Of a stretch of DNA of 64,000 nt, positions 9,568 through 17,810 are shown piece after piece (the stretch's first letter is position 1; each line of letters begins with the position of its first letter). Source of the stretch: Psychroflexus lacisalsi. GTDB lineage: Bacteria > Bacteroidota > Bacteroidia > Flavobacteriales > Flavobacteriaceae. The notes below the pieces were generated by a model. It was not told the origin of the DNA, made no database searches, and saw only the letters and a list, made by a program, of their open reading frames with translations. The stretch covers positions 186,001-250,000 of the forward strand of contig NZ_JAIQYZ010000002.1 of assembly GCF_020164495.1 (NCBI RefSeq), written 5' to 3'. The translations under genes were made by a program, and so were the position numbers.

Positions 9568-9710
9568 TAGCCCCGATAGCAATGGAAAGCCTGGAAGACG
9601 AATTGCTGAACAAAAGCTAGTTCCAAAAAGCGACCAACGGAAGCTCTTTTGGGACTTTGGTTTTGCCTGCCATTCGCTGAAGTTTTGAAATGTATAGCGG
9701 GATAAGCTCC
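9568..9710. repeat. REP-like element, family B, copy 1
   Basis: Starts TAGCCCCGATAGC and ends TATAGCGGGATAAGCTCC followed by poly-A. It shares most of its length with 20567-20710, including AAGCCTGGAAGACGAATTGC, AAAAGCGACCA and CGGAAGCTCTTTTGGGACTT. The ends CCCGATA and TAGCGGG are near-complementary and would close a long palindrome. Another copy lies in reverse at 39074-39215 and a 36-base remnant at 25241-25276. The poly-A at its right end runs directly into the terminator of the minus-strand operon. Confidence 0.8.
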
Positions 9711-9745
9711 AAAAAAAAAAGCAAGAAATGATTTCCTGCCTTTTT
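9711..9745 (-). terminator. Rho-independent terminator of the 3-hydroxybutyrate operon
   Basis: Read on the minus strand, GCAGGAAAT and ATTTCTTGC form a stem (one G-U pair), flanked by AAAAA and followed by a run of about ten T. It lies 19 bases after the stop of the dehydrogenase gene. Confidence 0.8.
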
Positions 9746-9764
9746 AATAAAACTAAAATTCAAT

Positions 9765-10535
9765 TTATTGCGCAGTCCAGCCGCCATCAAGCGTAAAAGA
9801 TGAACCAGTGATGGCGGATGAATTTTCTGCTGCCAGAAATAAAGCCAATTCTGAAATTTTTTCTTCTGGGATAAACTCTTTCACTGCTTGCTTTTTCAGC
9901 ATGACCTTTTGGACAACTTCCTCTTCTGTTAATCCGTGAGCTTTACTTTGATCTTTAATTTGTCCTTCAACCAGCGGCGTTTTGACATACCCAGGACAAA
10001 TGGCATTACAGGTAATATTTGACCCGGCACCTTCCAGACCAAGGACTTTTGTGAGTCCTATGATACCATGTTTTGCAGAGACGTAAGCGGATTTAAATTC
10101 TGATGCCCTTAATCCATGAACAGAAGAAATATTGATGATCCTTCCAAAATTATTTTTCTTCATACCAACCCAAACTGTTTTGGAGGTGATAAATGCTGCA
10201 GTAAGATTGATCGCAATAATAGCGTTCCATTTTTCTAAAGGAAATTCTTCTAAGGGAGATACATATTGAATTCCTGCGTTATTGATAAGTATATCTATTG
10301 TTTCAAATTTTTTGAATGTTGTTTTTATGAGTTTTTCAATTTCTTCTGGATGCATGAGGTTTGCATTGGAAAAATCTGTTTTTACATTGTATTCCTCTGC
10401 TACTTTTCTAGCTATTTCTGAGCCATTAGTTTCCAAGCCATGAAACATCACATTATATCCCTTGCTGGCGAAAGCTCGGGCAATGGTATAACCAATGCCG
10501 CTGGTGCTTCCTGTTATGAGTGCTGTTTTAGTCAT
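9765..10535 (-). CDS. bdhA: 3-hydroxybutyrate dehydrogenase (short-chain dehydrogenase/reductase)
   Basis: Oxidises (R)-3-hydroxybutyrate to acetoacetate with NAD. A 256-residue classical SDR: cofactor motif TGSTSGIG at residues 8-15, NNAG at ~86, catalytic Ser in 'INISSVHG' (~138), and the Tyr/Lys pair in 'YVSAKHG' (~151-155). The 'NAICPGYVKTPLVE' and 'LKKQAVKEFI' regions are characteristic of 3-hydroxybutyrate dehydrogenases rather than the general SDR background. Last gene of a seven-gene minus-strand operon; its ATG overlaps the stop of the upstream hydrolase by 4 bases. The neighbours (ligase, esterase-like hydrolases, TonB receptor) suggest that it acts on monomers released from an imported ester or oligomer. 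Confidence 0.85.
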   Translation of the reverse strand: MTKTALITGSTSGIGYTIARAFASKGYNVMFHGLETNGSEIARKVAEEYNVKTDFSNANLMHPEEIEKLIKTTFKKFETIDILINNAGIQYVSPLEEFPLEKWNAIIAINLTAAFITSKTVWVGMKKNNFGRIINISSVHGLRASEFKSAYVSAKHGIIGLTKVLGLEGAGSNITCNAICPGYVKTPLVEGQIKDQSKAHGLTEEEVVQKVMLKKQAVKEFIPEEKISELALFLAAENSSAITGSSFTLDGGWTAQ

Positions 10536-11323
10536 TTTTCTAAAAAATTTAAAACTATACTATTAAATTGAGTAGGTTGATCCATAGTTACTCCATGTCT
10601 TGACTGGCTGACCACTTCAACTTTGGAATCTTTCATTTTTTTGGCATAGGCTTCTTTCAAGGAAACTGGGGTGTAATCCAGATCTGAAGCTATGACCAAT
10701 GTGGGAACCTTTATGTCCTTAATCTTTTCACCAACTCCCCATTCCATAAGCGTTATAAATGAATTGAAATAGCTTTCTACAGGATTCATTTTTGCTCGAT
10801 TGTAAAAGGCCTCCCTAAGTTCTAGTTGTTCATCTTCTGGAAACATGCTTTCTGCTATTTGTTTGGCTAGAGGCTCTATTCCAACTGTTTCTAGAATTCT
10901 GGTTCGGTCCTTTATCATTTCTTTCCCCATTTCACCTAAATCGTTGAAATCTGGAGCTGTGTTGACAACAATCAGTTTAGAAATCAATTTGGGATGCTTT
11001 ACGGCCATCTCAAAAGCTATGGCACCACCCATGGAAAATCCAACAATCACACATTGTTTTATGGCTAATTCCTGAAGCAAAAGCTGATTATCTTCTGCAC
11101 AAAGAGAAATACCGTATTCGCTTCTGTTTTCTGGTTTTGATGAATTCCCATGGCCCCGAAGGTCTGGTGCTATAACCCGATAATGTTTGGAAAAGATGTC
11201 AACCTGCATGTTCCAGTCAGCTTTTGTGGATCCCAGACCATGAAGGAGAAGAATTGTTTCTCCTTCCCCCTTGTCAAGGTATTCCAGTTTTATGCCGTTG
11301 CTTAGTTTTTTACTTCGGATCAT
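10532..11323 (-). CDS. Cytosolic alpha/beta hydrolase (3-oxoadipate enol-lactonase/esterase-like)
   Basis: 263 residues with no signal peptide. Alpha/beta hydrolase fold: oxyanion 'LLLHGLGSTKADW' at residues ~26-38, nucleophile elbow GFSMGG (Ser ~97), acid residue in 'ASDLDYTPV' and catalytic His in 'SRHGVTMDQP'. 'APDLRGHGNSSKP' places it near enol-lactonase and carboxylesterase subfamilies. It starts 8 bases after the TonB receptor and overlaps the dehydrogenase by 4 bases, so it is co-expressed with both. The reasonable inference is ester or lactone hydrolysis inside the cell that feeds the dehydrogenase; the substrate is not proven. Confidence 0.82.
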   Translation of the reverse strand: MIRSKKLSNGIKLEYLDKGEGETILLLHGLGSTKADWNMQVDIFSKHYRVIAPDLRGHGNSSKPENRSEYGISLCAEDNQLLLQELAIKQCVIVGFSMGGAIAFEMAVKHPKLISKLIVVNTAPDFNDLGEMGKEMIKDRTRILETVGIEPLAKQIAESMFPEDEQLELREAFYNRAKMNPVESYFNSFITLMEWGVGEKIKDIKVPTLVIASDLDYTPVSLKEAYAKKMKDSKVEVVSQSRHGVTMDQPTQFNSIVLNFLEK

Positions 11324-11331
11324 AATTTGGT

Positions 11332-13821
11332 TTACATTTTGTTCTTTTTATTTTGACCAAACTGATACTTCAATTCTACTAGATATAATCTTCCGATAAC
11401 TGGTGAGGCCACAAACTCTCTGACTTCAGAATCGAAAATGTTGGTAACAGAAGCACCAAGGCTTAAATTTTCATTAATGTTATATCCGAGGTTGATATCA
11501 AAATTTACAAAACCTCCGAGTGGACCATAGTTCCATGTTCTTCCAACTCTTGCGTTTTCAACAATTTCATTGACTCCGTCTCCATTAAGGTCTTGAGTTT
11601 CTGCAGCGACATTGATACCTGAGAAAAAATCATATTCCTGCACCCATCTACTAAAAATAGATCCGAAAAATTTATCACCAGTGTAATAATAACCCAGGTT
11701 TGCTTTATGCTTTGGCGTATTAATAGGTAAGTCTGTTTTAGTTACAACCCCATCCCTGTTGGCATCATTAGCTGAATCGTTCAGATCGAGATCGTAGTCG
11801 AAATATGAATAGTTAAAAGCCAATCTGTTTCTGTCATTTAGGTAATAATTCAATCCAAGATCTGCTCCGTAGGTGTCCACTTTTCCAAAGTTTAAGTAAG
11901 TAAGGACAAATCCACCATTGGCTCCAGGAGTAACATCATTGATCGGAGTAGCACCTCTACTTACAACAGGATTGTCAGGTTGTGCAATGTTTAATAATGG
12001 GCTAAGGAAATCCTCAGAAACATTATAATATGCGTTAGCGTCAATAAAAAGTTTATCTCCAAAAAGTTTTCCTTTATAACCAGCTTCTAATGACCGTATA
12101 GTTTCTACCTTCAATTCAGGGATTTGAGTACCATCCTGTAATGTAAAACCTTCTCCGTTACCCAATACAAGGCCTCCAAAAAGGTTTCCACTTAAATTTA
12201 ATATTGAGGGCGCTGCTATGCCTTTTCCATAAGTAAGTCTAAAACTTCCAAAATCATAGTTTTTAACAAGGGCAGCTTTTGGAATAAAGTTTCCGCCATA
12301 AAGTTCGTGGTCATCATATCTTCCTACCAACAGAACATCAAGGTCGATATCTTCAAAATTATACTCTAGTTGACCGTAGAACCCTGTCTGGTCAATAATT
12401 ATTACTCCATCCTGATCCAATAAATAAGTTCCTTGTGAATCTGCTCTATCCTGTTGAAATTGAGCACCCGCAACATAAAGAAGATTACCAATCTGATTGT
12501 TGTATTGTGCCTCTGCATTCAATCTTCGCGACGCATCCTTAAATACTGCACCTCTCGGAAGAGTTATGCCACCACCTGGTGCACCTTGGATAGGAAAGAA
12601 AGCTTCAGTAAAAGAACGGCTTCTAGCCTCTTGTTCACCAAAACCATTTTCGATAAAAGACACATAATTTTGTGTTCTTTGATTCATTGCATAGGTATCT
12701 TCTGTATTACTCCAGTGATGATACACATTAGCATAGACACGTGGAGAAACAAATTTCAATTGTGCGTAATCTATGCTCCAATCTTTGATCTGATTTCTAC
12801 CAGCGTTGGTCACGCCAATATTATTGTTGTTACTGTGTCCATAAGAAGCAATAAGATCTGTTCTGTTATTAAATGAATAATAAGTAGAAGCCCCATATCT
12901 TGTAACTGAAAAATCTCTATCCAATTCCAATTCAGGATAGGCTGTTGTTCCAACATAAACAGAATCTACGTAATTGAATTCTTCACCTTGTTGCCTTTCT
13001 CCCCAAACTTTGAAAGCAAATTTGTCATTTACAACCTGAGCATGGCGAGCGCGCACGTTAAATTGTTTTTGGTTACCTCCCGCCAGAGCAATTGTTGTTC
13101 CTTCTGAAGATCTAGGATCTTTAGTAATAGTACTTATCAATCCATTATGAGCATTCGGTCCGTACAATGCAGCGTTTGGGCCTAAAATGATTTCATTTCT
13201 TTCGATATCATCCCTAATAATTGTAGTAAAACTTCCAAAAGGCAAGCCAGTAGCTATAAGAGAGGAAATTCTTCCGTCTTCTACCTGTAGATTTTTACTA
13301 TTGAAAGCAGAATTAAAACCACGAATATTGATGCCAATTCCCTGAACTCCGGTTCTAACGTAATCCACACCCTTTTGCCTTGCAGCCAACTCTGCAGGAT
13401 TTCCAGCATACCTTTCAATATCTTCAGAATTAATAATATTAACTGTAGCTGGAGCTCTCGTTACTTTTTGTGGCCTTCTGTTGGCTGAAATCACAACCTC
13501 ATCGATCATTGCTGAAGACTCAGATAAACTGAAATTTTCAACAAGAGCATCATTATCATTTACGACTATATTACGGGAAATGGTTCCGTAACCAATGTAA
13601 AAAACGTCTAAGGCATATTCTCCAGCATCAATATTTTTGAGCAAATATTTACCGTTGGAATCTGTAACCGCACCTATATTGGTTCCTCTTAGCACAACGC
13701 TAGTGCCTTTAAGTGGTTCTTGAGTATTTGCATCTGTAACAGTTCCGCTTACGTTGCCTTTTTGAGCATAAGCAGCCATACTGATTAACAGACAAAGGAA
13801 CATTGACATATGTATCTTCAT
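11332..13821 (-). CDS. TonB-dependent receptor with carboxypeptidase-regulatory-like N-terminal domain
   Basis: 829 residues. Signal peptide (1-19, cleaved after MAAYA), an N-terminal domain typical of Bacteroidota receptors (~20-105, 'VSGTVTDANTQEPLKGTSVVL'), a plug (~108-230, 'DEVVISANRRPQKVTRAPATV', 'GINIRGFNS', 'ILGPNAALYGPNAHNG') and a beta-barrel ending YLVELKYQF with a short lysine tail. It lacks a SusD partner and is not as long as SusC. Its place between two alpha/beta hydrolases, a symporter and a 3-hydroxybutyrate dehydrogenase suggests uptake of an ester or oligomer across the outer membrane. A 125-base spacer precedes it, the only gap of that size in the operon, so an internal promoter is possible. 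Confidence 0.9.
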   Translation of the reverse strand: MKIHMSMFLCLLISMAAYAQKGNVSGTVTDANTQEPLKGTSVVLRGTNIGAVTDSNGKYLLKNIDAGEYALDVFYIGYGTISRNIVVNDNDALVENFSLSESSAMIDEVVISANRRPQKVTRAPATVNIINSEDIERYAGNPAELAARQKGVDYVRTGVQGIGINIRGFNSAFNSKNLQVEDGRISSLIATGLPFGSFTTIIRDDIERNEIILGPNAALYGPNAHNGLISTITKDPRSSEGTTIALAGGNQKQFNVRARHAQVVNDKFAFKVWGERQQGEEFNYVDSVYVGTTAYPELELDRDFSVTRYGASTYYSFNNRTDLIASYGHSNNNNIGVTNAGRNQIKDWSIDYAQLKFVSPRVYANVYHHWSNTEDTYAMNQRTQNYVSFIENGFGEQEARSRSFTEAFFPIQGAPGGGITLPRGAVFKDASRRLNAEAQYNNQIGNLLYVAGAQFQQDRADSQGTYLLDQDGVIIIDQTGFYGQLEYNFEDIDLDVLLVGRYDDHELYGGNFIPKAALVKNYDFGSFRLTYGKGIAAPSILNLSGNLFGGLVLGNGEGFTLQDGTQIPELKVETIRSLEAGYKGKLFGDKLFIDANAYYNVSEDFLSPLLNIAQPDNPVVSRGATPINDVTPGANGGFVLTYLNFGKVDTYGADLGLNYYLNDRNRLAFNYSYFDYDLDLNDSANDANRDGVVTKTDLPINTPKHKANLGYYYTGDKFFGSIFSRWVQEYDFFSGINVAAETQDLNGDGVNEIVENARVGRTWNYGPLGGFVNFDINLGYNINENLSLGASVTNIFDSEVREFVASPVIGRLYLVELKYQFGQNKKNKM

Positions 13822-13946
13822 AACATAGATTTTTAATTGTTTAAGACTAAATTAAGAATTGACTTAAGCCTGTGATGAGAAGAAAAAAAATTACTTCATG
13901 TGACTCCTGAAATAAAAAGCTGCTACATGTTAAGTACATAGGGTAT

Positions 13947-15377
13947 TTATTGCCCTGACACCAAGTGCGACTTTATAGAGGAAAAAAGTCCTGGAAAGGT
14001 AAATGAGAGTCTTTCCAAAAAATCAGTGAAGTCCAAACGTCCCTTTTTGGAGAAATTTTTGGTTTTTTCTGAAGTTTTTATGAAATCTTTTTTCAATTTT
14101 TCTTCGGAAAAATTTCCAACCATGTAGTTGGCAAGACTATGATACCAATGAATTTTAGGAATGAAATCTTCAAGATGCATCACATCAGCTTCTCTTTCTA
14201 TCAAGTTATATTTTTTGATAGTTTTCAAAACATCTGAGTATTTCTCTTTAGTGATCAGCAACATCAAATAACTAGAAAAAAAATGCCTCCAACGGTGTTC
14301 AAAGACATCCTCGTTGTTGTCATTTAGAAAGTTATTAGCAAAATTTTCAGCAGCATTAAGTCGCTTGTTCCTTACCAAGGTTCGAATATAGTGTGTTGCA
14401 AAGCCTAACTTATGGTGATGATTATGAGTCTTTTTATATAGATCAAAGTTTTCTACTATTAATTCTAAAGCTTCTTTATTTTTTTCTTTTTTCAACAAAA
14501 TGGCAATTAAATTATTGAGATAGAAGAGTTTATCACTGTTCTCTTGTTTTACAGAGAGGTAAGCATAATATTCTGCCTTTTCCAAATCTTCAAGATTGGA
14601 ATGAAGTATAACTCGGTTTGCGTAATAATTGAAAAGAATACGGCGGGAATACATCAACCCTTCCTGGAAGTATTTATCGACTTGGTCAAAAATCGAAGTG
14701 GCCTTTTCATATTCCTTGTAATTGAAATACAAAAACACCAGTCTAATAAAAGCATTGTATCTATTGAGTCCGTCAAGGTTTTTACTTCGCATAAATCCCA
14801 GAAGTTTTTCCTCCCAGTGCTTTGTATCATGGCTGCCGCTAGTATATTGACGTGTAAGATCTTTGGTTGCAAAAAAAAGTTGCTCTTTTACGTCCACAGC
14901 TATAAGGTAATGGTCCCGATTGTCTTTCAAAAAGGATTCTGTCAATTTGCAGTCTTTATATCGAAAACGGATCAACAGAAAATCCTGATACTCCCTTACC
15001 AACTCATAAAACTTCTGAAAAAAGAAGGAAGTATGCGTGTAGCTTGTAATCTGGTTTAATAAGTGCTGTTCCTCAAAGGGTTGTATGGTGTCGGTTAAAA
15101 TCTTATTTTCTATAATCGAGAGGTAGTTGAGATGTCCGTCTACATCTTTACTTTCCAATTTTTTAGAAATCCATTTTTTTATATAAGTATATTTTCTTTT
15201 GTCAATATTTTCATCAAAATCATAAGAAACCACTAATGAGCTGGCATTGGAGCAAACCGTATTAAGAATAGATTCTTTCTCCTTATCCCTTATTTTATGA
15301 TCCTTTAAAAGGTATGAAGCTTCGTGAGGAAGAATTCCTTCAGCAAAATCATTAAATATCTTCAGTTTAGATTTCAT
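13947..15377 (-). CDS. Unknown helical repeat protein (TPR-like) of the 3-hydroxybutyrate operon
   Basis: 476 residues, not recognised as a named family. There is no signal peptide or membrane segment, so it is probably cytoplasmic. It is almost entirely helical, rich in Lys, Phe, Tyr and Asn. Segments such as 'FNYKEYEKATSIFDQVDKYF', 'EDLEKAEYYAYLSVKQ', 'LLKKEKNKEALELIVENFD' and 'NKRLNAAENFANNFLND' have the spacing of tetratricopeptide-like helix pairs from about residue 215 to 390. No DNA-binding or enzymatic motif is seen. It starts 2 bases after the exported hydrolase, within the operon, and precedes the TonB receptor. It could be an assembly factor or a regulator; both are guesses. Confidence 0.75.
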   Translation of the reverse strand: MKSKLKIFNDFAEGILPHEASYLLKDHKIRDKEKESILNTVCSNASSLVVSYDFDENIDKRKYTYIKKWISKKLESKDVDGHLNYLSIIENKILTDTIQPFEEQHLLNQITSYTHTSFFFQKFYELVREYQDFLLIRFRYKDCKLTESFLKDNRDHYLIAVDVKEQLFFATKDLTRQYTSGSHDTKHWEEKLLGFMRSKNLDGLNRYNAFIRLVFLYFNYKEYEKATSIFDQVDKYFQEGLMYSRRILFNYYANRVILHSNLEDLEKAEYYAYLSVKQENSDKLFYLNNLIAILLKKEKNKEALELIVENFDLYKKTHNHHHKLGFATHYIRTLVRNKRLNAAENFANNFLNDNNEDVFEHRWRHFFSSYLMLLITKEKYSDVLKTIKKYNLIEREADVMHLEDFIPKIHWYHSLANYMVGNFSEEKLKKDFIKTSEKTKNFSKKGRLDFTDFLERLSFTFPGLFSSIKSHLVSGQ

Positions 15378-15379
15378 TA

Positions 15380-16306
15380 TTAGTTTAAAAATTCCGTAAT
15401 CAAAGCATTCACCTGTTTTGACTTCTCAAAGTTTACAAAATGTCCAGCTTCGTTAATCAATTCAACTTTTAGATTTCGTATATTTTCTTTAGCCGTTTTT
15501 ACTAAGGAAGCAATATCTTGGGAAGGATGAAAAAATGTATTGGGTATTAAAAGATCATCTTTACCGTAAATCATCAAGACAGGAATTTCAATGTCGGACA
15601 ACCTACCGATGATCGGTTCTTCCAGCATCGCATGAATATTATTCACAACGACTTCAGAATAAATTTTCATGTCATCAGCGTTCTTCATCTCAATTCGTTC
15701 ACGAACCATGAATTCAGCATCTTCAGGAAATTGGTGGAAATTCATTTTAAAATTATTCCTGATTTGTTCTGGTGTGGATTTTTCAACCATCTCAGCAGTG
15801 TAAGAAGCTTTCATCAGCGCTGCTTCATTCTCTGAGAATGTTTCTATGCCAGCAGGAGCAATCAGCACAAGACTTTTGAAATTATCCTGAGCGGCCAACA
15901 GCGTGTGAACTGCGACCTGACCTCCCATAGAATGACCTACCAAAACCACATCATGAAGGTTCTTTTTTTCGATAAAGCTATTTAAAAAATCAGCATAGTC
16001 TTTCAGGGAATACGTCGTGCTGTTTTTTGTGGACTTTCCATAACCCGGAAGATCTATTGCTATACATCTGTACTCATTCTTTAGTCTTGAAATATTTTTA
16101 TTCCATGACTGCAAATTGCTGGAAAGTCCGTGAATAAACAAAAGTGTGTTTTCTCCTGAACCGACATCCACAAAAGCAATTTTTTCGTTTTCTATTAAAA
16201 TTTTTTCCACGTTTTCCTCATAGTTTAAAATATCACTAATCTGGTTCTGGCTTAAAGCGCTAAACCAGAACAATAATAGGCTAATACGAAAAATTCTTTT
16301 TATCAT
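15380..16306 (-). CDS. Exported alpha/beta hydrolase
   Basis: 308 residues with a signal peptide (1-19, basic MIKR start, hydrophobic core, SALSQ), so it acts in the periplasm or beyond. Fold motifs: 'LLFIHGLSSNLQSW' oxyanion loop, 'AIDLPGYGKS', nucleophile elbow GHSMGG (Ser ~125), acid in 'YGKDDLLIP' and His in 'EAGHFVNFE'. The start lies inside the ligase gene (26-base overlap), a strong sign of co-translation. With the cytosolic hydrolase of the same operon it gives one ester-cleaving enzyme on each side of the inner membrane. The likely substrate class is an ester or short polyester. Confidence 0.83.
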   Translation of the reverse strand: MIKRIFRISLLLFWFSALSQNQISDILNYEENVEKILIENEKIAFVDVGSGENTLLFIHGLSSNLQSWNKNISRLKNEYRCIAIDLPGYGKSTKNSTTYSLKDYADFLNSFIEKKNLHDVVLVGHSMGGQVAVHTLLAAQDNFKSLVLIAPAGIETFSENEAALMKASYTAEMVEKSTPEQIRNNFKMNFHQFPEDAEFMVRERIEMKNADDMKIYSEVVVNNIHAMLEEPIIGRLSDIEIPVLMIYGKDDLLIPNTFFHPSQDIASLVKTAKENIRNLKVELINEAGHFVNFEKSKQVNALITEFLN

Positions 16307-17810
16307 TATTCATTTTTTTAAATGCGACTTTCAATTCGTTTTTATTGATTTTTCCTAACCCTGACTTAGGTAACTTCTCCATAACTATAATCTGTTGGGG
16401 AACTTTGTAGGAAGCCAGGTTATTCTTCAGATAAGCTCTTATCTCTTTTTTCTGAAGTTTTTGATTTTGAAGCACAACAAAAGCAACTCCAGTTTCTCCC
16501 CATTTTTCATCCTCTACTCCAACGACTGCTGCCTCCATAATTCCATCTATTTGGTAAAGTGTTTTTTCAATTTCTGAAGGATGAATGTTTTCTCCACCAG
16601 AAATATAAATCTGATTTTTTCTTCCAAGAATGTACAAAAACCCATCATCATCTTTGGTGACAACATCCCCAGTGTGTAACCACTCATCTTTAATCTTTAG
16701 GAGTGTATAAGAAGTGTTGTTCCAATATCCAGGAGTTACAATTTGGCCTCTTATGCAAAGCTCACCTGCTTCGTTGTTACTCACTTTTTCATTTTCATCG
16801 TTTACAATCTTCACATCCACGTAAAAATTAGGCTTTCCTATCGAGCCTTTTTTCCACAAAGCTTCATGCCGGTGCAGAGAAGTAATGGATGGACCTGCTT
16901 CTGTAAGTCCATAACCCTGACTGATGAGAATTTCTTTTTTCGCCCAGGCATCTATTAATTGAGTCGACAAATTTTCTCCACCTACAATGAAATAATTGAG
17001 TTTTTTTGGCTTGAATGCGGTAAAGGCTTTAGAGTTTACCATCATGCGAAGCATTGTAGGCACTGCTAAAAATAAACTTATCGGTTGTTCCTGCAAATAG
17101 CTTAAAACTTTTTCAGGTTTAAATTTGCTTATAAAATCTACTCTTGCTCCTCGATGAAGCATGGGTAATAATAAAACATTCCATCCTGAAGTATGATAAG
17201 GAGGCAATGCGTTGAGAGTATGGTCTGCAGAAGTTATTTCTAGTTGAATAGCTGTATTGAGATTGTTCCAAAGCATCATCTGGTTGGTGTAAATGACTCC
17301 TTTAGGTTTTCCTGTTGACCCTGAGGTGAAGAAAATAAATATGGGCTGCTCCTTTTCTATTTTAAAATCTGGTTCAAAATCTTCTAAACTTATTGTTTGA
17401 GCTTTTTCAAAAAAACTCCCAAAAGAAATAATCTGAGTGTTAACCCTCTCTTTTAAATCAAGAATTTGTGTTTCAAATTTGACATCTTCGGCTATAATGA
17501 GAGAAGGACTCACGTCTTTTAAACAATGAAGCATTTCAGTAGATGTATACCGGTAGTTGAGAGGAACCAGAATAATACCCAAACGCTGCGCAGCGATAAA
17601 GAGCATTAGGTATTGCGGAGAGTGTTCTGCTATCACCGCCAATCGGTCTCCTTTTTTGAGCTGAAATCTATTAAGAAGATAACTGCCAATCTTCAATGAA
17701 TTCTTATGGAGTTGCAGGTATGAAAAAGACTGTTTGGTATCCAGACTAAACACCGCCTTTTTATGCGGCGTGTACGATGACCATTTCGATATCCAGTCCA
17801 GGTAATTCAT
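16281..17810 (-). CDS. AMP-forming acyl-CoA synthetase/ligase
   Basis: 509 residues, class I adenylate-forming family. P-loop 'FFTSGSTGKPKGV' near residue 165, 'QGYGLTEAGPS' near 310, 'DEWLHTGDV' near 382, 'GRKNQIYISGGENIHPSEIE' near 400, and the C-terminal catalytic Lys in 'KSGLGKINKNEL' near 490; all core motifs are present. The length fits medium- or long-chain acyl or short-acid ligases, and is shorter than acetoacetyl-CoA synthetases (~650), so the acid activated is uncertain. It overlaps the symporter by 4 bases and the exported hydrolase by 26. In this operon it would activate an imported acid, or acetoacetate made by the dehydrogenase, for beta-oxidation or the thiolase step. Confidence 0.85.
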   Translation of the reverse strand: MNYLDWISKWSSYTPHKKAVFSLDTKQSFSYLQLHKNSLKIGSYLLNRFQLKKGDRLAVIAEHSPQYLMLFIAAQRLGIILVPLNYRYTSTEMLHCLKDVSPSLIIAEDVKFETQILDLKERVNTQIISFGSFFEKAQTISLEDFEPDFKIEKEQPIFIFFTSGSTGKPKGVIYTNQMMLWNNLNTAIQLEITSADHTLNALPPYHTSGWNVLLLPMLHRGARVDFISKFKPEKVLSYLQEQPISLFLAVPTMLRMMVNSKAFTAFKPKKLNYFIVGGENLSTQLIDAWAKKEILISQGYGLTEAGPSITSLHRHEALWKKGSIGKPNFYVDVKIVNDENEKVSNNEAGELCIRGQIVTPGYWNNTSYTLLKIKDEWLHTGDVVTKDDDGFLYILGRKNQIYISGGENIHPSEIEKTLYQIDGIMEAAVVGVEDEKWGETGVAFVVLQNQKLQKKEIRAYLKNNLASYKVPQQIIVMEKLPKSGLGKINKNELKVAFKKMNNDKKNFSY

